Source: Zoroaster sp. YZ-2022
Lineage: Eukaryota > Echinodermata > Asteroidea > Forcipulatida > Zoroasteridae
DNA: 64,000 bases
Direction of reading: 5' to 3'
Assembly (NCBI GenBank): GCA_029582265.1
Contig: CM055827.1
Location: forward strand, 2,403,423-2,467,422
Of this stretch, positions 1 to 11,700 are shown in pieces. Both the position numbers and the translations under genes were made by a program. Under the pieces are notes generated by a model. It was given only the letters and a program-made list of their open reading frames with translations, did not search any database and was not told the origin of the DNA. How positions within the stretch are numbered: the stretch's first letter is position 1; each line of letters opens with the position of its first letter.

Positions 1-142
1 CCCCTTAAGTTTCATTGCAATCGCATTTATGGAACACTGCAAAATGGCGTTCAGAATGAAACATGTGTTATTGCAATGCACTTCCGGTACGGAAAGCGCT
101 GAAAAAGACAAAAAAGAAAAAAAAAAACTTTAACAAAAACTA

Positions 143-175
143 AAGCTGTTTCGCTGCGCTTCGCTGCGAAACAGC
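143..175. repeat. Palindrome in the unit-1-specific insertion
   Basis: Arms AGCTGTTTCGC (143-153) and GCGAAACAGCT (165-175) are perfect inverted repeats around an 11-nt loop. They lie inside about 75 bases absent from units 2-4. The arm copies a string (AGCTGTTTCGCT) that is present once, near 212, in this and other units, so the insertion probably arose by local duplication and inversion. Confidence 0.7.
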
Positions 176-540
176 TAACTAGAGCTCAATTGTATTCGTG
201 AACGAATACCCAGCTGTTTCGCTATTTTTTATCACATTAACTTCCACTTTTGCTGTATCGGCGCCCTCCCCCCAATAACTGTAAATGTACACCGGCCATG
301 ATGTTGGCACTCCTGCAAATGAACACCATACGTATATGGTGACTTTAATCTCTTATCTTTCACCCTGTTTTTTTCGTGCAATTCCTCTGATAAACCATGA
401 AAAAAGTGGTTTTCCTTTAGCTGAACGAAACCACCCGTACTAAAATTAATATATAACAATAATTCTGGTGTCAAATTAAAGCTAAACGTTGGGAGTTAAC
501 ATAAGCAGTATTTGTCTGAACTAGGCTGGTCCCTTTTTGT

Positions 541-664
541 AACGGTTTACCATATACTTTACCCCAACCCCATTAGAAACATGCACACGGTTTACCATTT
601 GGTAAACCGTCTCAAAAAGGTCTGATAATCTTTAATCTTTATTACTGTCAAAATGGTAAACCGT
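541..664. repeat. GGTAAACCGT inverted-repeat cluster
   Basis: Four copies of the decamer lie within about 125 bp: ACGGTTTACC at about 542-551, a perfect palindromic pair ACGGTTTACC (587-596) / GGTAAACCGT (601-610) with a 4-nt spacer, and GGTAAACCGT at 655-664. The pair recurs at 7531-7554, 14458-14481 and (with one extra T) 21386-21410. A protein-binding site or a hairpin are both possible; no function is known to me. Confidence 0.75.
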
Positions 665-892
665 CAACCTTTACCGTTTGTTTTCGCGTAACCCTGGTGA
701 CATCCAATCACCGTAAAGCGCTCGTATCGTGCACTCAGGAATGTTTGAATATTTACAAGCATCCACTATAATGACAGATGTTTCACATTGAAGGTCTTTT
801 CTTTGAGAGAATGGAAGACTTGTGTGAGACTTATGTAAGACTGTTAGGACAATAAAGGAAGGCATGCATTGGAGAGTCATTGTGTCAGGTCT

Positions 893-930
893 TATAAAAA
901 CGGGACGTTCTAACTACGACTGAATCATTA
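893..930 (+). promoter_or_regulatory. Possible core promoter (TATA plus initiator-like)
   Basis: TATAAAA at 893-899 is followed about 30 nt downstream by an initiator-like TCATTAC near 926-932. The structured segment at 989-1199 begins about 60 nt further on. The same arrangement recurs in all units (for example TATAAAA at 7839-7845), but because the units are recent copies this is not independent support. The direction (plus) is opposite to the LINE. Motif evidence only. Confidence 0.3.
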
Positions 931-988
931 CAGCTCATCCGCTCACCCACGGAGGTCACCGGCCGGCAGTGGGAAGCATTTGTTTGTT

Positions 989-1199
989 GGGCTTCGGCCC
1001 TATTACGATCCGTTGGCTTCGGTCAATAGTTGGACTTCGGTCCTAGTGTGGTCTGACGGGCCTACCGTACCCCCCGCGCCCCCAGCTCAATGTTGTAGAG
1101 GATTGCGTGTATGTTTAGGCTGTCTATTCCTACCTCTATGGTCTGTGCCTACAAAGTGGGACTGCATGCAATCACTCAACATTGTGCGGGGGGTACGGT
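989..1199 (+). other. Structured RNA-like segment, unit 1: three UUCG hairpins and a long stem
   Basis: Three stems closed by a TTCG loop occur in a row: GGGC-TTCG-GCCC (989-1000), TTGGC-TTCG-GTCAA (1013-1026) and GGAC-TTCG-GTCC (1032-1043). Next comes a long imperfect hairpin. Its perfect 14-bp outer stem pairs 1064-1077 with 1186-1199, and inner stems pair 1088-1095 with 1177-1184 (CAATGTTG/CAACATTG) and 1101-1106 with 1168-1173. The C(UUCG)G tetraloop is a known exceptionally stable RNA loop. It could be the leader of a transcript, a noncoding RNA or an element terminus. No known RNA family was recognised. Confidence 0.4.
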
Positions 1200-1667
1200 C
1201 CACCACCTCCAAGGAAAACAATTCTTTACCCTAGGTTCACTCGGCAAGGTTTGTAGGGGGGGGGGGTACAATACTTCTCTGAAAAGAAATAACTTCACAC
1301 AGTCAAAGTAGAAAGTTGCTTCAAATGTATGTAATTAAATTTCATCTTCCCATATGTGCACTTTAACAAAAAGGCAATTCCATGCAAAACAGGACTTACT
1401 TGTAAAAATCAAAAGTGTAACTGAGTTATGATATTTTTAAATATAAAATTTAAAGGGGGACTGACATCCTTTATTGTGTGTGTACTTAAGGCGTTTTGTA
1501 ATAAAATATTGTTTTTGAGACCCACCTGTGTCTATTTAATCATTGATTTCTGAGTACAAGTATTTTAAAACAATGTTTGAAGTGTTGGGGGGAGGCAATC
1601 CCGCCCCATGGTGGAAGCTTCATTTGCATAAGATATGTGACGTAGGTCGGGAAGATCCGATGTGTAC

Positions 1668-4600
1668 ATAATAATAATAATAATAATAAAGATTTTTAGC
1701 GCGCACATATCCACCCTGCTGGGCGCTCAAGGCGCGGAAACAAAGAAAACATTAATACAAACAATATACAATGATAGCATAGGGAAAACAAATTATGTAC
1801 CGAGATACATGTACCTACAATGCAATTACAAATATACATCATCTTTGAAGAGTTGTGACATAAGATGAGTTTTAAGCATCGACTTGAATCTGGTTATACT
1901 ATGACAAGATTTGAGTTTAGTTGGAAGATGATTCCAGAGTCTCGAGCTGCGACAGAAAACGACCTATCACCCCAGTTCCGTTTGAAGTTGCTTCCTTGAG
2001 GAGTGACATGTTGCTGGAGCGCAAATTGCGTGATGGAGTGTAGACTTTAAGTAGTTCAGAAATATAAATTGGAGCAATGTTATTAAAAGATTTGTGAACA
2101 ATTAGCATAAGTTTAAAACAATTCTCTGTGAAACAGGAAGCCAGTGCAGTTCTTTCAAGATTGGCGTGATATGGCATGACTTTCTGGACAAAGTCACAAC
2201 ACGAGCTGCTGTGTTTTGTATGTGCTGAAGACGAGATATTTGATTCTGCGGAAGACCGTAAAGGAGAGCATTCCCGTTATCAAGCCGTGATGTGACAAAC
2301 GCATGTATAATTTGTTCAGCAGCACTTTTATTCAAGTATTTCCTAATTCGGCTTATATTTCTGATATGAAATGATGATATGCGAACAATGTTGGAGATAT
2401 GTGGTTTTAAAGTCATTGTCGAGTCAAATATAACACCCAAATTACGTGCATGTAATGAGGGAGTTATCTGCGAGTCACCAATTGTGTAATAAATGGAAGA
2501 GAAACTTTAGACAATTGCTGACGTGATCCAAATAGAACAAATTCTGTTTTTTCATCGTTCAATTTCAGGAAGTTTTGTCTCATCCAACTTCGAATCCCTT
2601 GAATACATTTCTCCAGTGTTTTAATGCAGGAATCAGCAGGTTCTTGAGAAGATTTAAAAGTAATGTAAAGCTGCGTGTCATCAGCGTAAACATGGTAATT
2701 TAAATTATACTTCAAAATGATATCACGAACTGGAGAGGTATAAACAGTAAACCACTGTGGGCCGAGCACAGAGCCTTGGGGTACAGAATAGTCAAGAGTA
2801 ACAGGCTCGGAGATAGCGTTACCAATACAAACATGTTGAGGCCTATTTAAAGGTAGGACTTACACCAATCCAGGGCTGTGTCATGTATTCCAAGATGATA
2901 TTGAAGGCGGGAGAGAAGGATTTTATGATCGACAGTGTCAAAAGCGGCGCTTAAGTCTAACAAAACTAATGCAGTGATTTTCCCTCATCCATGGCAGATA
3001 AAATGTCATTGTTGACGCGAAGAAGAGCAGTTTCCGTTCCATGAAATGGTTTGTAGGCTGACTGAAATGTGTCCGACAGGTTATTAGCACGAACATGGTC
3101 AGAGATCCGTGATGAAACAACTCGCTCGATTGTTTTCCAAGGTACTTTAAATTCGCTACTGGTCGGTAATTTTGAAAACTTCCTTGTCCAAATTGGGTTT
3201 CTTTAGGGTGGTTTAACATGAGCAACCTTCTGGCTATTAGGAAACAACCGGAAGAAAGAGATCTGTTTACAATAATTGTGATATACTTAGCAAACACATC
3301 AATATTTTGTTTTATTAGCGAAGTTGGCACTGGATCAAGTTCACATGATTTTGATGGCGATTTCATGATGAGTTTCTTGATCTCCGTAACACTAGTAGGC
3401 TCAAACATGGACAGTCTACATTGTGGATCCTTGCGTGATGGTGTTTGTGATAGAATGACAGGAACTGAGGGAAAGAACGACGGATATTCTCAATTTTTGT
3501 GACAAAAAGTCTGAAAAAGCATTTGCGAGGTCCTGATCAGGTGTGTAGATGGAAGCACTGGAGCTTTGGGTTTATGAAGCAGCTTTTCAACAATGTTAAA
3601 GAGTTTTTCTGATCACCAGAGCTATCTTCCACAAGAGATGAGTAGTGAGTTATTTTTGCCTGGTTAATCATGTTCTTCACAATATCACGTTGGTTACAGT
3701 ATTCTTGCCGATGTACTCCAAGTTTCCCATTGTCACGCCATCTTCGCTCAAGTTGACGGCGGATTTTCCTTGCAGCACGGATATCATCATTGAACCAGGG
3801 GGATTCAGATTGTAGTTTAACAGTTCGAGTTTTTGGCGGAGCATGATCATCCAAGATGTTACGGACAGTAGATTCAAATAGACTGACACAAGAATCCAGC
3901 TCACCATCTTCAAGGTTTACATTTTCCAGTTGAGATTCAATATCATGACATAAATCTTTAATATTTACTTTTTTCCAGTGGCGAGTAGTTACAGAAATGG
4001 TAGGTATGGGAGGTTTTTTAAGGTTCAAATTTACCATGATTGCATAATGATCAGATAAGCCAGGATGAATAGTTATATTCGAGATAAGAGGTGAAGTATT
4101 TTCACGCGTTATCATGAGGTCAAGACAGTGACCATACCGATGAGTGGGTGCTGTGATGTGCTGTATAAGTCCATGAGCAGAGAGCAGATCTTTAAACTGA
4201 TTTGCATAATTGTTTGAAATAATGTCCATATGAATGTTAAAATCGCCGGTTAAAATAATGTCAGATGGGTGTAAGAGATAATCGACAATAAATTTATCAA
4301 ATTCCTGCAGAAAACTGGAGAAGTTTACATGTTTACCATCAACATCCCTTTCTGGTCGATAAATATTAACAAGGCGAACAGATCTAGTGTTGCACGTTAC
4401 CTCAGCATGCAGAGATTCAAATGTTAGGTAGTCAATGTTAACACTTTTCATACTGACAGATAAACTGGACCTAAAGAGTAGTGCAACAACTCCACCGGTC
4501 TTTATTGGTCTGGGGATATGATGGAGAGTAGCCAGCAGGAGTACACTCACGGGGTGGCAAGTCATCATTAGGTTTAAACCATGTCTCGGTTATGGCAACA

Positions 4601-5560
4601 AGATCCAAATTGTTTTGAAGTACAAAGTCAACAAATTCATCCGATTTGTTACATATGGATTGAGTATTCAAGACACAGAGCTGAAGTTTAGACTCATCGT
4701 GAACATTTGGAGTTGAAGTTATGCCAATGTCGCTTGTTGATGTGGTTGAGTTCACTGCTGGGGTTGTTAAGGGCTGGAGTGCTAGTTGTGTAAGTCTACG
4801 GCGACCAGCTTTTTTACCTCTATGTGTGCGGCGGTATGTTTGGGGTTGATTAGCAAGTATTCCAAGACAGTTCAATTGACTCAATCCTAAATAAGATAAA
4901 GCTACATCAGTACATGGAGCATTGCGAAGATTGAGTAGTTCATTACGGCTGTAGGAAATTTTATGGAGCTGAGTGGCGTTTGTGGGTTTGTTGATCAGTG
5001 TTTCAGGTCCAGGGTTTGGGTTTATGTCACCAGAAATTAAGAGTTCCAGGTGAAAGGTGGCAGATGAATTATCATAGTATGATATAGGACGTCTCAAGAA
5101 TTTAAGATGGCGGATTTTAATTGAACAATCTGTAGATTGCATCTTGTAGCCATCTAGTGATGAGTCATTGAGACACCATGGTCTGGATAAGCAGGAGTAG
5201 AATAAACAGGATGTAGACCTCCATTGTCTGATCACAAAGTTGTTGATCCAAACAAAAGGCTTGTGGTCAAGCTACAGGTTATAATCTCTAGCTACAGGCT
5301 ATAATCTAAATCAGAGTTGACTGCACAAATAAAATGAAGATCCAAAATGTGTATACACTCAACAGTAAATTTTACTGCACAGACATACAAAAAACACACA
5401 CAGTTTTTCACTTATTATAAGAAAACAAATGTACAAATACTCACATAAAACGTCCAGTAGATTCCAGGTGTAATAAGAAATCCACTAGTATAAAAAATGA
5501 AGACAAACTTGTAGCTACAAAACACTTACTTAGCACAAAAACTGGAGAGCTGTTATGAGT
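1668..5560 (-). mobile_element. CR1/L2-group LINE, full-length copy in unit 1
   Basis: Non-LTR retrotransposon on the minus strand. The 3' end is a (TTA)n tract on the element strand (+ strand TAA repeats at about 1669-1690), preceded by a GCGCCTTGAGCGCCC...GTGGATA...GTGCGCGCTA block. Short 3' microsatellites rather than poly(A) are typical of CR1/L2-type LINEs. The ORF spans 1826-5224 and about 300 bp of 5' leader follow. The 5' edge is approximate, placed where the sequence changes to the THAP exon promoter region. Equivalent tails lie at about 8601, 15532 and 22467 in the other units. No flanking target duplications are visible because each LINE is part of a larger tandem unit. Confidence 0.85.
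1826..5224 (-). pseudogene. LINE ORF: 2A-like leader, AP endonuclease, reverse transcriptase (unit 1)
   Basis: The natural start is the ATG at 5224 (MEVYILFILLLLS...), a hydrophobic signal-peptide-like start. One extra base near 5190 breaks it in this unit. At 5005-5031, about 65 codons in, is a 2A-like motif, GDINPNPGP. The AP endonuclease follows, with LNTQSICNK, ITETWF, LTGDFNIH and LSDHYAI. A linker comes next, then the reverse transcriptase with [12 protein letters not shown], the PQGSVLGP turn and catalytic YADD, then the CR1/L2 C-terminal region ending KDDVYL at 1826. These domains would cut target DNA and copy the element RNA. Open pieces lie at 4471-5235, 3537-4568, 2938-3408, 2464-2769, 2102-2440 and 1917-2177. 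The breaks are mostly one-base changes in homopolymers. The total length of about 1,130 codons is normal for the family. Confidence 0.88.
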
Positions 5561-5634
5561 TGCTGCTTGTAAGGCGCTCACACACGTAGCGTCGATTTCA
5601 TTTCTTCCGTGATTTTGTTTCCGGAACTAATAAA

Positions 5635-5897
5635 ATGCCGGAAGATGTGTTTCTGCAGGATGCAGCAACACCACCAAAGACAGTGTTAGCCTTCATCTGT
5701 TCCCAAGTGACCCAAAAATCGCCGTATTTGGACGAGCAAAGTTCGACTGACAAGAGTAAAGTGGTCATGTCCATCGGCTCACATAGTTTTGTGCAGCGAT
5801 CATTTTGAGTCGAGTTTTGAGCCGAATTTCTCTTCCCGACATGACGTCACGAACAGCTTCTCCGTGCAGGGCGTAAAAGTGGGGGCATTTTACAATG
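5635..5897 (+). pseudogene. THAP-domain first exon, unit 1
   Basis: THAP domains are C2CH zinc-dependent DNA-binding modules, found at protein N-termini and in P-element transposases. Read across its frame changes, this exon gives the family pattern: ATG, C-x4-C, then LHLFPSDPK, RRIW, and the closing CSDHFESSF (C-x2-H). A GT donor follows ...TACAATG at 5898. Two breaks are seen: the G run after ATGCC is one base short, and the A run at about 5714 (five A) is one short of a frame that reads throughout. The exon starts about 75 bp from the LINE 5' leader and is divergent to it. No partner exon encoding a P-type transposase was found. Confidence 0.65.
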
Positions 5898-6296
5898 GTA
5901 AAATAACACTCTCAAAAAAATAAAACACAAAACAAATATTTTATTGATCTTTTACTGATATAAAAGAATAAAACGATCACATATTTAACTGTTTGATTTA
6001 CATGCATGTCAGTCCCCTTTAAATCTAATCCAACAAGAAAGATATTACAAAGTCGTTGAACATAGCTCCTTGATTTATTGAAACTTAGCAATTAAATGGG
6101 TATTCGAAAGGGTTTTAAAGGAAAGAACAAACAGGAGGTGGCTTGAGTGTAATTACATGACACAAAAAATTGTTGTAATCAATACAATGACGAACACCAT
6201 TAGAACTCGATCTTCAACCAGAAGAGGGCGCTATTTCATGCAAAACTCGGAGCCAGCCGTGTGTAATTGTTTTCTCACTGCAGCACACGGTATCTG

Positions 6297-6981
6297 TAGA
6301 GCTGTAGAACAACATTGCTATATTTGAACTTCTGGTTTCGACCGGAAGCAAACGTCACAATAAGGTCATATTTGCACGAATTGTCAAGTGGATAACGACC
6401 TACAATATGGCTCAAAGATCATAATTATAGCTATTGTGGTTCAAAAGTTATAAATTTTTTAATAGTTTTTCAATATTAATCTTTAACTTAGTGTAACTTG
6501 ACACCTGATGATGTCATAATGACGTAATTTGTTTTGATATTTAAGTTGATTCATAAGCTACAATATGACATATAATTTGTGGTAATGTGACATTGGCAAG
6601 TGTACAAGTGAAAATAACATCTTTTTAAACCTGTCGCTAGAGGGCGCTCTTGCATATGATGACGTCATCAAACCTACTATCCAAAAGAGTACACCCTACT
6701 GATGATTACATACACAGAAATCATAGCATTATTTTTTATCATATTGGCTGTAGAGCTCTTTCAACTTGAACTTCCGATTTGGACCGGAAGCTAAGGTCAA
6801 AGTGGGGTCATATCTGTGCACGAAATACGGAGTGGGTAACGACCTACAATATGCCACATAGATGAAATTGATAGCATATGTGGTTCAGGAGTTATTAATT
6901 TTTTAATGTTTTTCATTATTAATCTTTGATTTAGTGTAACTTGACACCTGATGACGTAATTATGACGTCATTGCAATATGC
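6297..6981. repeat. Diverged direct repeat pair with CRE-like palindromes
   Basis: Two related blocks of about 235 bp, 6297-6531 and 6751-6981, share TAACGACCTACAATATG, TTAGTGTAACTTGACACCTGATGA and the spacing between them. They differ by many substitutions, so this duplication is older than the unit amplification. Between and within them are TGACGTCA sites: 6657-6670 (a 14-bp palindrome, TGATGACGTCATCA) and 6963-6970. Another TGACGTCA lies in the THAP exon (5842-5849). The same blocks follow each THAP exon in units 2 and 3. Confidence 0.75.
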
Positions 6982-7934
6982 ACACTATTGCACTATTGCC
7001 TTTGGTCCCCTTAAGTTTCATTGCAATCGCATTTATGGAACACTGCAAAGAGGCGTTCAGAATGAAACATGTGTTATTGCAATGCACTTCCGGTACGCAA
7101 AGCGCTGAAAAATAAAAATAAACTAGAGCTAAATTGTATTCGTGAACGAATACCCATCTGTTTCGCTATTTTTATCACATTAACTTCCACTTTTTGCTGT
7201 ATCGGCGCCCTCCCCCCAATAACTGTAAATGTACACCGGCCATGATGTTGGCACTCCTGCAAATGAACACCATACGTATATGGTGACTTTAATCTCTTAT
7301 CTTTCACCCTGTTTTTTTCGTGCAATTCCTCTGATAAACCATGAAAAAGTGGTTTTCCTTTAGCTGAACGAAACCACCCGTACTAAAATTAATATATAAC
7401 AATAATTCTGGTGTCAAATTAAAGCTAAACGTTGGGAGTTAACATAAGCAGTATTTGTCTGAACTAGGCTGGTCCCTTTTTGTAACGGTTTACCATATAC
7501 TTTACCCCCAACCCCATTAGAAACATGCACACGGTTTACCATTTGGTAAACCGTCTCAAGTAAAGGTCTGATAATCTTTAATCTTTATTACTGTCAAAAT
7601 GGTAAACCGTCAACCTTTACCGTTTGTTTTCGCGTAACCCTGGTGACATCCAATCACCGTAAAGCGCTCATATCGTGCACTCAGGAATGTTTGAATATTT
7701 ACAAGCATCCACTATAATGACAGATGTTTCACATTGAAGGTCTTTTCTTTGAGAGAATGGAAGACTTGTGTGAGACTTATGTAAGACTGTTAGGACAATA
7801 AAGGAAGGCATGCATTGGAGAGTCATTGTGTCAGGTCTTATAAAAACGGGACGTTCTAACTACGACTGAATCATTACAGCTCATCCGCTCACCCACGGAG
7901 GTCACCGGCCGGCAGTGGGAAGCATTTGTTTGTT

Positions 7935-8142
7935 GGGCTTCGGCCCTATTACGATCCGTTGGCTTCGGTCAATAGTTGGACTTCGGTCCTAGTGTGGTCT
8001 GACAGGCCTACCGTACCCCGCGCCCCCAGCTCAATGTTGTAGAGGATTGCGTGTATGTTTAGGCTGTCTATTCCTACCTCTATGGTCTGTGCCTACAAAG
8101 TGGGACTACATGCAATCACTCAACATTGTGCGGGGGTACGGT
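7935..8142 (+). other. Structured RNA-like segment, unit 2
   Basis: Same three TTCG hairpins (from 7935) and long stem. Here the outer arms have four C (8010-8022) against five G (8130-8142), so the stem survives with one mismatch or bulge. The substitution GACGGG to GACAGG lies just outside the stem. Confidence 0.4.
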
Positions 8143-8757
8143 CCACCTCCAAGGAAATATATTCTTTTACCCTAGGTTCACTCGGCAAGGTTTGTAGGGG
8201 GTGGGTACAATACTTCTCTGAAAAGAAATAACTTCACACAGTCAAAGTAGAAAGTTGCTTCAAATGTATGTAATTAAATTTCATCTTCCCATATGTGCAC
8301 TTTAACAAAAGGCAATTCCATGCAAAACAGGACTTACTTGTAAAAATCAAAAGTGTAACTGAGTTATGATATTTTTAAATATAAAATTTAAAGGGGACTG
8401 ACATCCTTTATTGTGTGTGTACTTAAGGCGTTTTGTAATAACATATTGTTTTGAGACCCACCTGTGTCTATTTAATCATTGATTTCTGAGTACAAGTATT
8501 TTAAAACAATGTTTGAAGTGTTGGGGAGGCAATCCCGCCCCATGGTGGAAGCTTCATTTGCATAAGATATGTGACGTAGGTCAGGAAGATCCGATGTGTA
8601 CATAATATAATAATAATAATAAAGATTTTAGCGCGCACATATCCACCTGCTGGGCGCTCAGGCGCGAAACAAAGAAAACAAACATTAATACAAACAATAT
8701 ACAATGATAGCATAGGAAAACAAATTATGTACCGAGATACATGTACCTACAATGCAA

Positions 8758-11700
8758 TTACAAATATACATCATCTTTGAAGAGTTGTGACATAAGATGA
8801 GTTTTAAGCATCGACTTGAATCTGGTTATACTATGACAAGATTTGAGTTTAGTTGGAAGATGATTCCAGAGTCTCAGGAGCTGCGACGAAAACGACCTAT
8901 CACCCCAGTTCCGTTTTGAGTTGCTTCCTTGAGGAGTGACATGTTGCTGGAGCGCAAATTGCGTGATGGAGTGTAGACTTTAAGTAGTTCAGAAATATAA
9001 ATTGAGCAATGTTATTAAAGATTTGTGAACAATTAGCATAAGTTTAAAACAATTCTCTGTGAAACAGGAAGCCAGTGCAGTTCTTTCAAGATTGGCGTGA
9101 TATGGCATGACTTTCTGGACAAAGTCACAACACGAGCTGCTGTGTTTTGTATGTGCTGAAGACGAGATATTTGATTCTGCGGAAGACCGTAAAGGAGAGC
9201 ATTCCCGTTATCAAGCCGTGATGTGACAAACGCATGTATAATTTGTTCAGCAGCACTTTTATTCAAGTATTTCCTAATTCGGCTTATATTTCTGATATGA
9301 AATGATGATATGCGAACAATGTTGGAGATATGTGGTTTTAAAGTCATTGTCGAGTCAAATATAACACCCAAATTACGTGCATGTAATGAGGAGTTATCTG
9401 CGAGTCACCAATTGTAATAAATGGAAGAGAAACTTTAGACAATTGCTGACGTGATCCAAATAGAACAAATTCTGTTTTTCATCGTTCAATTTCAGGAAGT
9501 TTTGTCTCATCCAACTTCGAATCCTTGAATACATTTCTCCAGTGTTTAATGCAGGAATCAGCAGGTTCTTGAGAAGATTTAAAAGTAATGTAAAGCTGCG
9601 TGTCATCAGCGTAAACATGGTAATTTAAATTATACTTCAAAATGATATCACGAACTGGAGAGGTATAAACAGTAAACCACTGTGGGCCGAGCACAGAGCC
9701 TTGGGGTACAGAATAGTCAAGAGTAACAGGCTCGGAGATAGCGTTACCAATACAAACATGCTGAGGCCTATTTAAAAGGTGGGACTTACACCAATCCAGG
9801 GCTGTGTCATGTATTCCAAGATGATATTGAAGGCGGGAGAGAAGGATTTTATGATCGACAGTGTCAAAAGCGGCGCTTAAGTCTAACAAAACTAATGCAG
9901 TGATTTCCCCTCATCCATGGCAGATAAAATGTCATTGTTGACGCGAAGAAGAGCAGTTTCCGTTCCATGAAATGGTTTGTAGGCTGACTGAAATGTGTCC
10001 GACAGGTTATTAGCACGAACATGGTCAGAGATCCGTGATGAAACAACTCGCTCGATTGTTTTTCCAAGGTACTTTAAATTCGCTACTGGTCGGTAATTTT
10101 TGAAAACTTCCTTGTCCAAATTGGGTTTCTTTAGGAGTGGTTTAACATGAGCAACCTTCTGGCTATTAGGAAACAACCGTATGAAGAGATCTGTTTACAA
10201 TAATTGTGATATACTTAGCAAACACATCAATATTTTGTTTTATTAGCGAAGTTGGCACTGGATCAAGTTCACATGATTTTGATGGCGATTTCATGATGAG
10301 TTTCTTGATCTCCGTAACACTAGTAGGCTCAAACATGGACAGTCTACATTGTGGATCCTTGCGTGATGGTGTTTGTGATAGAATGACAGGAACTGAGGGA
10401 AAAGAACGACGGATATTCTCAATTTTTGTGACAAAAAAGTCTGAAAAAGCATTTGCGAGGTCCTGATCGGAGTGTGTAGATGGAAGCACTGGAGCTTTGG
10501 GTTTATGAAGCAGCTTTTTCAACAATGTTAAAGAGTTTTTCTGATCACCAGAGCTATCTTCCACAAGAGATGAGTAGTGAGTTATTTTTGCCTGGTTAAT
10601 CATGTTCTTCACAATATCACGTTGGTTACAGTATTCTTGCCGATGTACAAGTTTCCCATTGTCACGCCATCTTCGCTCAAGTTGACGGCGGATTTTCCTT
10701 GCAGCACGGATATCATCATTGAACCAGGGGGATTCAGATTGTAGTTTAACAGTTCGAGTTTTTGGCGGAGCATGATCATCCAAGATGTTACGGACAGTAG
10801 ATTCAAATAGACTGACACAAGAATCCAGCTCACCATCTTCAAGGTTTACATTTTCCAGTTGAGATTCAATATCATGACATAAATCTTTAATATTTACTTT
10901 TTTCCAGTGGCGAGTAGTTACAGAAATGGTAGGTATGGGAGGTTTTTTAAGGTTCAAATTTACCATGATTGCATAATGATCAGATAAGCCAGGATGAATA
11001 GTTATATTCGAGATAAGAGGTGAAATATTTTCACGCGTTATCATGAGGTCAAGACAGTGACCATACCGATGAGTGGGTGCTGTGATGTGCTGTATAAGTC
11101 CATGAGCAGAGAGCAGATCTTTAAACTGATTTGCATAATTGTTTGAAATAATGTCCATATGAATGTTAAAATCGCCGGTTAAAAATAATGTCAGATGGGT
11201 GTAAGAGATAATCGACAATAAATTTATCAAATTCCTGCAGAAAACTGGAGAAGTTTACATGTTTACCATCAACATCCCTTTCTGGTCGATAAATATTAAC
11301 AAGGCGAACAGATCTAGTGTTGCACGTTACCTCAGCATGCAGAGATTCAAATGTTAGGTAGTCAATGTTAACACTTTCATACTGACAGATAAACTGGACC
11401 TAAAGAGTAGTGCAACCCCTCCACCGGTCTTTATTGGTCTGGGGATATGATGGAGAGTAGCCAGCAGGAGTACACTCACGGGGTGGCAAGTCATCATTAG
11501 GTTTAAACCATGTCTCGGTTATGGCAACAAGATCCAAATTGTTTTGAAGTACAAAGTCAACAAATTCATCCGATTTGTTACATATGGATTGAGTATTCAA
11601 GACACAGAGCTGAAGTTTAGACTCATCGTGAACATTTGGAGTTGAAGTTATGCCAATGTCGCTTGTTGATGTGGTTGAGTTCACTGCTGGGGTTGGTAAG

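Larger units (their letters stand above)
1..7006. repeat. Tandem array unit 1 (about 7.0 kb)
   Basis: First of four head-to-tail copies of one unit. The string CCCCTTAAGTTTCATTGC recurs at 1, 7007, 13934 and 20863, and everything between recurs in the same order. In plus-strand order the unit holds a GGTAAACCGT palindrome cluster, a TATA-like box, UUCG hairpins, the 3' tail of a minus-strand LINE, the LINE ORF, a plus-strand THAP exon, and a pair of diverged direct repeats with CRE-like palindromes. Unit 1 alone carries about 75 extra bases at roughly 105-180. The unit boundary is arbitrary because the window starts here. Confidence 0.95.

Noticed and set aside
671..880. Conserved 69-codon minus-strand ORF repeated in units
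   Set aside because: Identical between units only because the units are recent copies; no domain or initiation context stands out.
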